From Fibrobacter sp. UWB5 (lineage in GTDB: Bacteria; Fibrobacterota; Fibrobacteria; Fibrobacterales; Fibrobacteraceae): DNA of 64,000 bases. The notes beneath the pieces were generated by a model, which saw nothing but the letters and a program-made list of their open reading frames with translations, ran no database searches and was not told the DNA's origin. The translations under genes were made by a program, and so were the position numbers. The DNA lies in contig NZ_MWQH01000010.1 of assembly GCF_002210295.1 (NCBI RefSeq), positions 62,001 to 126,000 of the forward strand, in the 5' to 3' direction. Below, piece by piece: positions 16,932 to 25,561 of this stretch (the stretch's first letter is position 1; each line of letters opens with the position of its first letter).

Positions 16932-17903
16932 ATGATTATACGTCCACGTCGCTTACGCAAGAATGCAACAATCCGCAACATGGTGGCAGAAACCGCCGTG
17001 AATCCCGATTCTCTCGTTTACCCGATGTTCGTGGTCGAAGGGGAGAATGTCAAAGAAGAAATTCCTTCGATGCCGAACCAATATCGTTTTAGCATCGATG
17101 AAATCCTGAAGGAACTGGAAAGCTGTGTGGCGTTGGGCGTCAAGTCCATCTTGCTTTTTGGCATTCCCAGCTACAAGGATGAAATGGCATCGTCCGCTTA
17201 CGACGATGATGGAATCGTGCAGCGTGCGGTTCGCTCCATTAAGGCGAAGTTCCCCGAACTGTACGTGATTACCGACGTTTGCCTTTGCGAATACATGAGC
17301 CATGGTCATTGCGGGATTGTCAAGGAAGATGGCGATGTGGATAACGACCCGACGCTTGAACTTTTGGCAAAGACGGCGCTTTCCCATGCCGAAGCCGGTG
17401 CCGACATGGTTGCCCCCTCTGACATGATGGATGGCCGCGTGGCGGCGATTCGCGAAAAGTTGGACGCGAATGGTTTTACGAATTTGCCGATTATGGCCTA
17501 TAGTGCCAAGTTCGCGAGTGCTTACTACGGTCCGTTCCGCGATGCGGCTGACTCTGCACCACATTTTGGTGACCGCAAGAGCTACCAGATGGATGTTCGC
17601 AATGGTCGCGAAGCCTTGCACGAAGTGGAACTTGATTTGGAAGAAGGTGCCGATATCGTGATGGTCAAGCCTGGGCTTGCTTTCCTCGATGTTTTGCGCG
17701 AAACGGCTGAATTGAGCAATGTGCCGGTGGCTGTGTACAATGTGAGTGGCGAGTATTCCATGGTGAAGGCTGCTGCCCAAAACGGTTGGATCAACGAAGA
17801 TGCGATTATCCGTGAAAACTTGATCGCCTTCAAGCGTGCCGGTGCCGATATCATTATCACTTACCATGCTAAAGAAGCTCTTGAAAAAGGGTTGCTGAAA
17901 TGA
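16932..17903 (+). CDS. hemB: Delta-aminolevulinic acid dehydratase (porphobilinogen synthase)
   Basis: Condenses two 5-aminolevulinate molecules to porphobilinogen in the cytoplasm. Its 323 residues match the family length. The zinc-binding cysteines are present in [15 protein letters not shown], so this is a Zn-type enzyme. The two active-site lysines are in MAYSAKFAS and [11 protein letters not shown]. Also typical are [14 protein letters not shown] and [13 protein letters not shown]. It overlaps hemL by 4 nt (ATGA), so the two are translationally coupled; together they cover adjacent steps. Confidence 0.96.
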   Translation: MIIRPRRLRKNATIRNMVAETAVNPDSLVYPMFVVEGENVKEEIPSMPNQYRFSIDEILKELESCVALGVKSILLFGIPSYKDEMASSAYDDDGIVQRAVRSIKAKFPELYVITDVCLCEYMSHGHCGIVKEDGDVDNDPTLELLAKTALSHAEAGADMVAPSDMMDGRVAAIREKLDANGFTNLPIMAYSAKFASAYYGPFRDAADSAPHFGDRKSYQMDVRNGREALHEVELDLEEGADIVMVKPGLAFLDVLRETAELSNVPVAVYNVSGEYSMVKAAAQNGWINEDAIIRENLIAFKRAGADIIITYHAKEALEKGLLK

Positions 17904-19186
17904 ATCATTCGTTGAGCGAAAAGCTTTTTGCCGAAGCCAAGACTTTGATGCCGGGTGGCGTGAATAGCCCGGTGCGTGCCTATAGCAATGTGGGGGCGAC
18001 GCCTCCGTTTATCAAGCGTGCCAAGGGTAGCCACATTTACGATGTGGACGGTAATGACTATATCGATTACGTGGGCAGTTGGGGCCCGATGCTTTTGGGA
18101 CATGCTCACGATGCCGTCATCAAGGCGGTGGCCGATACGGCCCAGAATGGCCTTAGTTTTGGCGCACCTTGCGGACTGGAATCGGAACTTGCGAAGCTCG
18201 TGATGGAACTTGTTCCGAGTGTCGAGATGATTCGCATGGTGAACAGCGGCACCGAAGCCACCATGAGTGCGATTCGTGCGGCGCGTGGTTTCACGGGCCG
18301 CGACAAGATTGTCAAGTTTGAAGGTTGTTACCACGGCCATAGCGATAGCTTGCTGATTAAGGCGGGCTCGGGGATGCTTACCACCGGTAAGCCGAGCAGC
18401 AAAGGCGTGCCGGCGGACCTCGCTAAATATACGCTGACGCTGCAATACAATGACGTGGCCGGCGTCCACGAATTGTTCGATAAGATTGGCGACGAAATTG
18501 CAGGCGTCATTGTAGAACCCGTGGCCGGCAATATGGGCGTGGTGCCCGCAAAGCCGGAATTCTTGAAGGCTCTCTCCGAAGAAACCAAGAAGCATGGCGC
18601 ACTCTTGATTGTAGACGAAGTCATGACGGGTTTCCGCGTCGGCATTCACTGCGCGCAGGGCTTGTACGGAATCAAACCGGATCTGACCACTTTCGGTAAG
18701 ATTATCGGCGGCGGCATGCCGGTGGGCGCTTATGGTGGTCGCTTGGATGTCATGCAGCAGATTGCGCCGCTCGGCGGAATTTACCAGGCGGGAACCTTGT
18801 CAGGTAACCCGGTGGCGATGGCGGCAGGGCTCGCCACGATGCGCGAATTGAATTCGCACCCCGAATATTATGTCCGAGCCGAAAATAGCACCAAGAAGTT
18901 GATTACAGGCCTGCAGGAAGCGGCAAAGTCGGCTGGAATTCCGCTGGCTACAAATCAGGTGGGCTCCATGGGCTGTATCTTCTTTACCGAAGGTCCCGTC
19001 ACCTGCTTTGCCGATGTGCAAAAGTCCGACTTGGAACTGTTCCGCAGGTATTTCCTCGGCATGCTTGACGAAGGTATTTACCTTGCCCCGAGCCAGTTTG
19101 AGGCGATTTTTGTGAGTGCGGCCCATACCGAATCGGATATCGACCGTACCATTGATGCTGCCCGCAAGGTTTTCAAGTCGCTATAA
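17900..19186 (+). CDS. hemL: Glutamate-1-semialdehyde 2,1-aminomutase
   Basis: PLP-dependent enzyme converting glutamate-1-semialdehyde to 5-aminolevulinate, the step before HemB in the C5 pathway. It has 428 residues, the usual length. Motifs include [17 protein letters not shown] near the N-terminus, [18 protein letters not shown], the substrate region [21 protein letters not shown], and the PLP lysine in [18 protein letters not shown]. hemA and hemC are not in this window. Confidence 0.97.
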   Translation: MNHSLSEKLFAEAKTLMPGGVNSPVRAYSNVGATPPFIKRAKGSHIYDVDGNDYIDYVGSWGPMLLGHAHDAVIKAVADTAQNGLSFGAPCGLESELAKLVMELVPSVEMIRMVNSGTEATMSAIRAARGFTGRDKIVKFEGCYHGHSDSLLIKAGSGMLTTGKPSSKGVPADLAKYTLTLQYNDVAGVHELFDKIGDEIAGVIVEPVAGNMGVVPAKPEFLKALSEETKKHGALLIVDEVMTGFRVGIHCAQGLYGIKPDLTTFGKIIGGGMPVGAYGGRLDVMQQIAPLGGIYQAGTLSGNPVAMAAGLATMRELNSHPEYYVRAENSTKKLITGLQEAAKSAGIPLATNQVGSMGCIFFTEGPVTCFADVQKSDLELFRRYFLGMLDEGIYLAPSQFEAIFVSAAHTESDIDRTIDAARKVFKSL

Positions 19187-19222
19187 TTTCTATTTTTGGA
19201 CTTCGAAAAATTGAGGATTTAA

Positions 19223-20212
19223 ATGATTGTATCTTGGATGACTACCAACAAGTGTAACCTGACCTGTAAGCACTGCTATCAGGACGCAGGCGAGAACAAG
19301 GCTGCCGAACTCACGACTGCCGAGGCCATGAAGTTGATTGACGAAATCGCGAAGGCGGGGTTCAAGATTATGATCTTTAGCGGCGGCGAACCGATGACCC
19401 GCCCCGACATTGTGGACCTGGTTGCCCATGCCTCGAGCAAGGGACTGCGCCCGGTGTTCGGTACCAACGGCACGCTCATCACGCATGACTTGGCTTTCAA
19501 GCTGAAGGCCGCCGGTGCCATGGCCATGGGTATCAGCATCGACAGTATCGATCATGACCGACACAATGATTTCCGCGGTCTCCCGAATGCATTCGAGCTC
19601 ACGATGATGGGCATCGAGAACTGCAAGGCGGCTGGCCTCCCGTTCCAGATTCACACGACCATCATGGACTGGAATCAGAACGAAATTTTCGACATTATGG
19701 ACTGGGTCAAGGAAATCGGCGCGGTGAACCACCAGATTTTCTTCCTCATCCCCGTGGGTCGCGGCAAGGAAATTGAAGGGCATGCCCTGCGCGTCGCCGA
19801 ATACGAGGGACTCCTCCGCAAGATTATGGAAAAGAGCCGTACGCTCGGCATCCCGGTGAAGCCTACTTGCGCGCCGCAGTTCCTGCGCATTGCCGACCAA
19901 CTCGATATCAAGACGCGCTACAGCCGCGGCTGCCTCGCCGGTCTCGACTACTGCATTGTAAGCCCGATAGGGAAGGTTCGCCCTTGCGCTTACATGATGG
20001 AAGAGGCGGGTGATGTGCATGATACGCCTTTCGACGAAATCTGGGCGAATGCCGAAGTCTTCAAGAAGCTCCGCACCAAGGCCTACGCCGGTGCCTGTGG
20101 CAAGTGCAAGTTTAACGACCGCTGCGGTGGTTGCCGTGCCCGCGCCGCCTACTACCACGATGGCGACTACATGCAAGAAGATTCCTACTGCGCTTACGGG
20201 AGAGGCCTGTGA
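19223..20212 (+). CDS. AhbC/NirJ2-like radical SAM enzyme
   Basis: Encodes 329 residues. MIVSWMTTNKCNLTCKHCYQ holds the radical-SAM CxxxCxxC cluster (Cys11, 15, 18), followed by the SAM-binding IFSGGEPMTRPD. The C-terminal part has a second, SPASM-like set of cysteines (GCLAGLDYCIVSPIGKVRPC; CGKCKFNDRCGGCRA). The sequence resembles NirJ2/AhbC, which removes acetate side chains from didecarboxysiroheme on the siroheme-to-heme route. Position beside siroheme genes, hemB and hemL supports that role; the next enzyme AhbD/NirJ1 and the decarboxylases AhbAB are not in view. Another SPASM-class heme-pathway enzyme is possible. It overlaps tadA by 4 nt. Confidence 0.8.
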   Translation: MIVSWMTTNKCNLTCKHCYQDAGENKAAELTTAEAMKLIDEIAKAGFKIMIFSGGEPMTRPDIVDLVAHASSKGLRPVFGTNGTLITHDLAFKLKAAGAMAMGISIDSIDHDRHNDFRGLPNAFELTMMGIENCKAAGLPFQIHTTIMDWNQNEIFDIMDWVKEIGAVNHQIFFLIPVGRGKEIEGHALRVAEYEGLLRKIMEKSRTLGIPVKPTCAPQFLRIADQLDIKTRYSRGCLAGLDYCIVSPIGKVRPCAYMMEEAGDVHDTPFDEIWANAEVFKKLRTKAYAGACGKCKFNDRCGGCRARAAYYHDGDYMQEDSYCAYGRGL

Positions 20213-20718
20213 GTTTCACTGCCGACGACGAAAAGTTTATGCGCATGGCCCTCCGCGAAGCGGAGAAAGCTTTTGACGAAAAGGAAATCCCTATCGGTTG
20301 CGTTATCGTGAAAGATGGGGTAGTTATCGGAAAAGGCCACAATCAGATTGAAATGCTCAAAGACGCTACCGCCCACGCCGAGATTTTGTCGATCGGGACG
20401 GCGGCAAGCAGCCTTGAAAATTGGCGTTTGGATGGCTGTACCTTGTACGTGACTCTTGAACCCTGCCCGATGTGTGCAGGAGCCATCCTCAATAGCCGCG
20501 TTTCCCGCGTGGTCTATGGTTCCCCGGACACCCGTTTTGGCGGCTGCGGTACTACCGTTGACGTTATTTCGAACAACGCCCTCAAACGCGAAGTCGAAGT
20601 GGTTGGCGGCCTCCTTGCCGACGAATGTTTAGGCATTTTAAAGGCTTTTTTTCAAAAGATGCGCCTAGAAAAAGGCGATAGCGGCAACAAGGGTGAATTT
20701 CAGGGTTCTCCCAGCTAA
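20209..20718 (+). CDS. tadA: tRNA-adenosine deaminase / cytidine-deaminase-family protein
   Basis: Encodes 169 residues from GTG 20209, which overlaps the previous TGA (GTGA) and has GGGAGAGG just upstream; an earlier in-frame ATG would run ~80 nt into the radical SAM gene. The zinc site is complete: HAE in TAHAEILSIG, with the catalytic Glu, and PCPMCAG. The substrate-binding region DTRFGGCGT follows. TadA converts A34 to inosine in tRNA-Arg(ACG). The family also includes guanine deaminases, but the pattern EKEIPIGCVIVKDG...GHNQIE fits TadA. Confidence 0.88.
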   Translation: MSFTADDEKFMRMALREAEKAFDEKEIPIGCVIVKDGVVIGKGHNQIEMLKDATAHAEILSIGTAASSLENWRLDGCTLYVTLEPCPMCAGAILNSRVSRVVYGSPDTRFGGCGTTVDVISNNALKREVEVVGGLLADECLGILKAFFQKMRLEKGDSGNKGEFQGSPS

Positions 20719-20736
20719 GTTTAGCCGACGATTTAC

Positions 20737-20743
20737 TACATTC
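20737..20743 (+). promoter_or_regulatory. Probable -10 element (TACATTC) of the motor operon
   Basis: TACATTC ends 5 nt before the ATG at 20749. This spacing matches other TAYATTT elements in the window and would give a leaderless first gene. Confidence 0.4.
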
Positions 20744-20748
20744 TAAAT

Positions 20749-21579
20749 ATGAATTTCTTAAAGCTTTTTACGAGCGCTAGCGCTCTTTTTGCCCTTTGTG
20801 CCTGTGACGGAAATGAGTTTGCTCTTTCGTTCAACACTCAGAATGCTCCTCAGCAGACATACTACCTCGAATCTTCCTTGAACGCAATCCTTCCGACAAC
20901 GGATTCCGTGTCCGGAACGCCCGAAGCGATGAATACGCACCTCAATGTTCGTGCGACCAATTCGCTTTTGACCGCGTACGACGATGGTTCTGCAAAGTTC
21001 CAGCTCAAGATCGACTCGGTGGACTACAAGTCCGACAAGCGTACGGTCGAAGAATTTAGCAGCATGGAACGCTACATGTCTACCGAACATTTCCAGTTCA
21101 AGATGGCAAAAGATGGCGATATCCGCGATGCCGTCATCGAAGATTCCGTGATGCTGGGGACCGAGGCTTTGGACCTTATCCGCATTTTCCTCAAGGTGCA
21201 GCCGCTTTTGCCGGGTAAGCCGGTCAAATTGGGTGAAACTTGGGACCGTCAGGTCGAAATTCCGGGTGCTTCTAAAAAGACGGTGGTGTATAAGTCCTTT
21301 ACGCTTGAAGACCATTACGTTCATGATGGTGTCCAGATGGCCAAGATCGGCATGAACATCAAGTACAAGGAAATTGCCGATTCGACCTCTGACTTGCGCA
21401 TGGAAAGCAAGGGCTTTATCGTGGGTACAGGAACAATCCTGTTCGATATGACGCATGGTGCAATTTCGAGTGTGAAAATGGAATTGTCTGGCGACCTGAG
21501 CGTTAACGACATTGTCGCCGACAACGTGATTCCCGATATGCATGTGATTCAGAAAATCAAGCTGAGGAGTGAATTTTGA
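20749..21579 (+). CDS. Lipoprotein, DUF6263-like, first gene of the motor operon
   Basis: Encodes 276 residues starting MNFLKLFTSASALFALCAC, with the lipid-acceptor Cys in ALCAC. The mature part is beta-rich, with alternating hydrophobic/polar strands (AKFQLKIDSVDYKSDKRTVE, KVQPLLPGKPVKLGETWDRQ, GTGTILFDMTHGAISSVKME). The layout resembles DUF6263-type periplasmic lipoproteins, whose function is not known to me. It shares the GA of its stop with the next gene's TTG start and begins a run of six closely spaced genes ending at 26215. Confidence 0.7.
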   Translation: MNFLKLFTSASALFALCACDGNEFALSFNTQNAPQQTYYLESSLNAILPTTDSVSGTPEAMNTHLNVRATNSLLTAYDDGSAKFQLKIDSVDYKSDKRTVEEFSSMERYMSTEHFQFKMAKDGDIRDAVIEDSVMLGTEALDLIRIFLKVQPLLPGKPVKLGETWDRQVEIPGASKKTVVYKSFTLEDHYVHDGVQMAKIGMNIKYKEIADSTSDLRMESKGFIVGTGTILFDMTHGAISSVKMELSGDLSVNDIVADNVIPDMHVIQKIKLRSEF

Positions 21580-22301
21580 TTTTAGGCATTAAAAAATGGT
21601 CGGGGTTAGCCTTAACGTCGCTTTTGTTTGCCTGTGTCGCGGTAGCAGGGGAGATGCCCTTTCCGCCAATTGAAAATGGCAAGGTAAAACTAGTGGTGGC
21701 GGATAGCCCTTACTTGTTGGAACAGGGTGCCGTTTTCTCTGCAAAGGATACCCTGGAAATTGAACCGGGTGTAACGGTCTTGATGGGCGAATATGCAAAG
21801 CTCATGTTCCGTGGCTCGGTAAAGATTATCGGTACCGAAGCGGCTCCCGTGGTCTTCAAGAGCGCTGATTCCGTCAAGAGCTGGAACGGTGTCCACTTTG
21901 TGTCGGCCAACCGCCCGTTTGAAATCAAGAACTTGGTCATTGAAAATGCGTTCCGCAATACGGTGTTCCGTTCCAAGGGCATTTTCGAAAACGTGAAGTT
22001 CGTGAACAACTACTACGGCCTCTGGATTGACGATGTGCCCGAAGTATTCTTGGCCCGTTGCGAGTTCGTGCGCAACCGTTTCGCTCTTTCGATTCGTGCA
22101 GGCCAGGTGGTCTCTGCCGATACCAAGATCAGCGACAACGTTTATGGCCTCTATCTTGAACCCGGTGGAAAGTTCGATGGCGACAAGAGCTTGATCAAGG
22201 ATAACCTTGAAGCCGACGTGCGTAACGAAGCCGAAGAACTTGCCGCACAGGGCAAACGCGTGAACAGGAATATTTGGCATCGTATTGAAACAGCTTTCTA
22301 A
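21576..22301 (+). CDS. Secreted right-handed beta-helix repeat protein
   Basis: Encodes 241 residues from TTG 21576, which overlaps the previous TGA and has GAGGAG about 9 nt upstream. A signal peptide (LTSLLFACVAVAGEM) is followed by short parallel-beta-helix coils: DTLEIEPGVTVLMGEYAKLMF, GSVKIIGTEAAPVVFKSADS, IKNLVIENAFRNTVFRSKGI, FENVKFVNNYYGLWIDDV. These right-handed helices bind polysaccharide or act as scaffolds. No carbohydrate-active catalytic residues can be assigned. Position in the motor operon suggests a periplasmic or outer-membrane partner. Confidence 0.72.
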   Translation: MILGIKKWSGLALTSLLFACVAVAGEMPFPPIENGKVKLVVADSPYLLEQGAVFSAKDTLEIEPGVTVLMGEYAKLMFRGSVKIIGTEAAPVVFKSADSVKSWNGVHFVSANRPFEIKNLVIENAFRNTVFRSKGIFENVKFVNNYYGLWIDDVPEVFLARCEFVRNRFALSIRAGQVVSADTKISDNVYGLYLEPGGKFDGDKSLIKDNLEADVRNEAEELAAQGKRVNRNIWHRIETAF

Positions 22302-22314
22302 GAGGTTGACTTAA

Positions 22315-23223
22315 GTGCAAGAAGCTTTTCGCAGGTCCATACGCAAGATGACGGGCAGTAGCGTCCGTCTATCGGTATGCCCGAACCGCTCGACGATGGT
22401 GGCGACACTTTCGCAGTCGATGATGGTGACCTGGTCGATTGTATTGCATGAACACTTGGATGCCATGCTGAATGATCCGGCGGTGAACGTCGGAACGACA
22501 GAATTGATTTCTTTCAGCGAGACTGCCTGGAAACTGGCCGATTCCAGTTTTCCGCAGATCATTGCGGACGCCAACAAGCTTTACGATGAATTCCGCACCA
22601 AGTGGATGCAGCGCTTTTCGACTGACGAAGTGATGCGCCTGTTGCTTGAAGGCGGAGATTTCTTGCATCATGACGAAGAAAAAGGCTGGGCGCTCACGGT
22701 CAAGAATAACAAGCAGGACATCAATGCTTTTTATTCCGCGACGATTCACTTGCTGGTGAGCGACGCCGAACCGTTGTTCGTCCGCATGCACGGGCGCGTG
22801 ATGCAGTTGCAGGAAAAGTTGTGCAAGTACTGGCATTCCGAAAGCGCCGTGGATGCGGTGTCCAAACTGCTCCCCAGTTTGGAAGCGTCGCTCCGCGATA
22901 AAGAAAATGCCATGGTCGTTTCGCTTCGTAGCTCGCTGAATGCGCTTGCCAAGAAACGCTTTGCAGCCGCCTTCAATACCAAGAGCCCTGCTCATTACTA
23001 TAGTTCTGCGGCTTCTTGTGCGCGCAATGTGGGCCGTTTCTGGAATCCACATTACGCTTATGAAAACGGCTTCCTCGCATTTACCGATGATTTTTGTGAT
23101 TACGCCCGCGGGCTTACCATTCAGATTATTGAATGGTACCAGAGCAAGTGGGCTTTGTTCTTGCGCGGATTCTCGCGCGGTCAATTGAATTTGTTCGAAA
23201 CAACAGGCCCTACAAGGTCTTAA
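22315..23223 (+). CDS. Unrecognised alpha-helical protein upstream of the motor genes
   Basis: Encodes 302 residues from GTG 22315, with AAGAGG upstream at a suitable distance. There is no signal peptide and no membrane helix, so it is probably cytoplasmic. The pattern is almost entirely helical (FRTKWMQRFSTDEVMRLLLE, RMHGRVMQLQEKLCKYWHSE, ENAMVVSLRSSLNALAKKRF). The C-terminal part is rich in aromatic residues (FWNPHYAYENGFLAFTDDFC). I see no nuclease, helicase, ATPase or EH-signature motif. It lies 16 nt before the ZorA-like gene, so a role with the motor is likely. Confidence 0.7.
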   Translation: MQEAFRRSIRKMTGSSVRLSVCPNRSTMVATLSQSMMVTWSIVLHEHLDAMLNDPAVNVGTTELISFSETAWKLADSSFPQIIADANKLYDEFRTKWMQRFSTDEVMRLLLEGGDFLHHDEEKGWALTVKNNKQDINAFYSATIHLLVSDAEPLFVRMHGRVMQLQEKLCKYWHSESAVDAVSKLLPSLEASLRDKENAMVVSLRSSLNALAKKRFAAAFNTKSPAHYYSSAASCARNVGRFWNPHYAYENGFLAFTDDFCDYARGLTIQIIEWYQSKWALFLRGFSRGQLNLFETTGPTRS

Positions 23224-23239
23224 AAGATGCAGGTATGAA

Positions 23240-24913
23240 ATGAAAAATGCATTCCAGATAATTTTAGCGCTTACCATCGTAGGACTCCTTGCCCTTGTGG
23301 TCGCCGCCTTCTATTTTGGCGCTCCGCTCTTTGGCTGGATTATCATGGCGGCCATTTTTGCCGTGTTTATCGGAGAACAACTTGTCGCTCTCAAGATGGT
23401 GAAGCAGATTGCCACCGAAACGGATATTCTTGAAACATGCGAAAAGCGTGGTGGTTATGTGACTGGCGATGGCGTGGTTGCAAAGCGCGTGGCTCTTGCC
23501 CGTAACTTGCTCGCCAAGAACATCCGCCTCGATTCTTCGATGGCCTACGAAGTGCTTTCGAACAGCGTTGAAATTGCAGTTCCGAAGAGTGCCGGCGGTA
23601 CGGTGATTCTGCTTGGCTTGATGGGTACGTTCTTTGGTCTTATGTATTCTGTGGCAACGGCCGGCGGTGCAATCGACAATTCCACGACGCAGGGCACGCT
23701 CGATACCATCCAGCTCTTGTTCCAGAACATGAAGGGTATTTTTGGCACGAGCCTTTGTGGCTTGTTTGCTGCCTTGATTTTGAATGCTAGCCGCAACATG
23801 ATGGTTTCTGCCCGTGATGCCTTTGTGGCACGCCTCGATGCCCTGACGCTTGACTTGCAGGGTGCTGCCGGCGATGGCAGCGAAGAGGCCCAGGCCCAGA
23901 CGGAACTCGAACGCCTGTTTGATTCTGTCGAAAAGAATTTGGCTGTCGTGGCCTCTTCTGTAAAGGATGGCCTCTCTGGCGTTGTCGCCATGGTGGGTGA
24001 TGAACTTTCTGCCATGACGACGAAGTTGAACGAATCTCTTGCCAATGTTTCGCAGAACATGAACAAGGCTGTCGAAAACTTGGGCCCCTCTGTCAAGGAT
24101 TCCTTGGCCGGTGCATTCACTCCGATGGAACAGAACATCAAGACGCTTTCTGCTTCTGTGGAATCGATCCCGGGCAAGCTCGACGAAAAGTTGAACGGTA
24201 TTTCTTCGACGCTCAAGGCTTCTCTCGAAGGCGTTGCTTCTGCAACGGAATCGGCCATGAATGATTCGACGAAGAATGTGGCCGCCGCCGTGGCCGATCA
24301 GGTCAAACAGTCTGGCGAACAGTGGAAATCCTTCATGGAACGCCTTGCCGCTGAAACTTCTGCCAATGTGGACAGCCAGAAAGAAGGTCTCGAAACCCTC
24401 AAGAACGTGGCCTTGCAGGTGGCCGAAAAGGCTCAGGCCGGTTCTGCCGAACTCAGCAATTCTGTTGCCGAAAAACTTTCTGCTCTTTCTTCGGATATTC
24501 TCGGCGCATTCCAGAAACTTTCCGAAACCTCTGCCGTGCTGCTTGAAGCCCAGAAGGCCCTTACCGAAAGCATTGACAACCGCGTGGTCAAGGAAAAGGA
24601 AGCAACCGACGCCTTGGGCGGCAACATCGTGGAAACCGCGGAACTCATGCGCGTGAACCAGTCCGAACTCAGTGCGAACCTCGAAATGCTGCGCGCCGGC
24701 CTCGAAACGATTTTGGAAAAGCTCTCGGGCGATACCGCAGAACGCGACGACGAAGAAAGCTTTGTGGAACACCTCAACCAGTCTCTGGAAGCCTTCCACG
24801 AACGCGCCAGCGAAGTGCTTATGGAAAACGCCGTCAAGACGCAGGAAATATTGCTCGAAGTTTTGGAACAGACTCAACGTTCTGCCGTTCAGCAGCCTAA
24901 GGTCGAGGGCTAA
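23240..24913 (+). CDS. ZorA/MotA/ExbB-like channel protein with long coiled-coil tail
   Basis: Encodes 557 residues. Two N-terminal membrane helices (ILALTIVGLLALVVAAFYFG; GWIIMAAIFAVFIGEQLVAL) precede the MotA/TolQ/ExbB core with GGTVILLGLMGTFFGLMYSV and GIFGTSLCGLFAALILNASR. From about residue 210 to the end is a ~340-residue heptad-rich coiled coil. This architecture, five-helix-like motor core plus long cytoplasmic tail, is that of ZorA in the Zorya antiphage system rather than ExbB or TolQ. The next gene encodes the matching MotB/ZorB-like subunit, 2 nt downstream. Neither ZorC/ZorD nor ZorE is nearby, so I do not call it Zorya. Confidence 0.82.
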   Translation: MKNAFQIILALTIVGLLALVVAAFYFGAPLFGWIIMAAIFAVFIGEQLVALKMVKQIATETDILETCEKRGGYVTGDGVVAKRVALARNLLAKNIRLDSSMAYEVLSNSVEIAVPKSAGGTVILLGLMGTFFGLMYSVATAGGAIDNSTTQGTLDTIQLLFQNMKGIFGTSLCGLFAALILNASRNMMVSARDAFVARLDALTLDLQGAAGDGSEEAQAQTELERLFDSVEKNLAVVASSVKDGLSGVVAMVGDELSAMTTKLNESLANVSQNMNKAVENLGPSVKDSLAGAFTPMEQNIKTLSASVESIPGKLDEKLNGISSTLKASLEGVASATESAMNDSTKNVAAAVADQVKQSGEQWKSFMERLAAETSANVDSQKEGLETLKNVALQVAEKAQAGSAELSNSVAEKLSALSSDILGAFQKLSETSAVLLEAQKALTESIDNRVVKEKEATDALGGNIVETAELMRVNQSELSANLEMLRAGLETILEKLSGDTAERDDEESFVEHLNQSLEAFHERASEVLMENAVKTQEILLEVLEQTQRSAVQQPKVEG

Positions 24914-24915
24914 GC

Positions 24916-25551
24916 ATGCGCTTTAAGAAAGACGAAAACAGCAATCCTTGGATGGCGTACACGGACTTGGGTGTTGCCCTGGTTTCGTTGTTCATCCTTG
25001 CGTTTGTGGCGATGGCGACCCTGAAGGAACAAAAGGCCGAAGACCTGACCCGTACCGAAGAAGAAGTCTTGACTTGCCAGGAACAGATGCGTAAAATTGC
25101 GGCAGAACGCAATGCGCTTTTGTCCAAGAGCTTGCAGACCTCCATCGAGGCGGGGCTCATTGCTCTCGAAGACGGCAAGATTCAGATTCAGGCTTCGTTC
25201 TTATTTCCGATTAACGGTGCAGACCTTACCAAAGAAGGCGAGGGCGTGATTCGCGGCATTAGCAAGGGCCTTCTGGAAGCTCTTGATTCTACGGATGTGA
25301 TTATGGTGAGTGGCTTTACCGACGATACTCCGGTGAAGTCCAAGACTTATACCAACTGGAACCTTTCTACCGAACGTGCCGTGAACGTGGTCAAGACTTT
25401 GATTGCGCAAGGGTTCCCGCCCGACAGGCTTTTTGCTGCAGGCTTTGGCGAACACATGCCCAAGTACCCGAACGACAGCGAAGAACACCGCCGTTTGAAC
25501 CGTCGCGTAGAAATCGGTGTAACTCCGCTCCAGAAGATGACGCAGGAATAG
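24916..25551 (+). CDS. ZorB/MotB-like OmpA-domain motor subunit
   Basis: Encodes 211 residues. Short cytoplasmic start, then one membrane helix WMAYTDLGVALVSLFILAFV with Asp17, placed as the proton-carrying Asp of MotB/ZorB. A short coiled linker follows. The peptidoglycan-binding OmpA/MotB domain occupies residues ~90-205, with FLFPINGADLTKEGEGVI, VSGFTDDTPVKSKTYTNWNLS and HRRLNRRVEIGV. It would anchor the stator to the cell wall while the ZorA-like pentamer rotates or flexes around it. Gap of 2 nt to the upstream gene. Confidence 0.88.
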   Translation: MRFKKDENSNPWMAYTDLGVALVSLFILAFVAMATLKEQKAEDLTRTEEEVLTCQEQMRKIAAERNALLSKSLQTSIEAGLIALEDGKIQIQASFLFPINGADLTKEGEGVIRGISKGLLEALDSTDVIMVSGFTDDTPVKSKTYTNWNLSTERAVNVVKTLIAQGFPPDRLFAAGFGEHMPKYPNDSEEHRRLNRRVEIGVTPLQKMTQE

Positions 25552-25561
25552 TTAGGCTTTT

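Noticed and set aside
23264-24877. Minus-strand 537-codon open frame opposite the ZorA-like gene
   Set aside because: It is a shadow of the coiled-coil gene, His/Arg/Phe-rich and without motifs.
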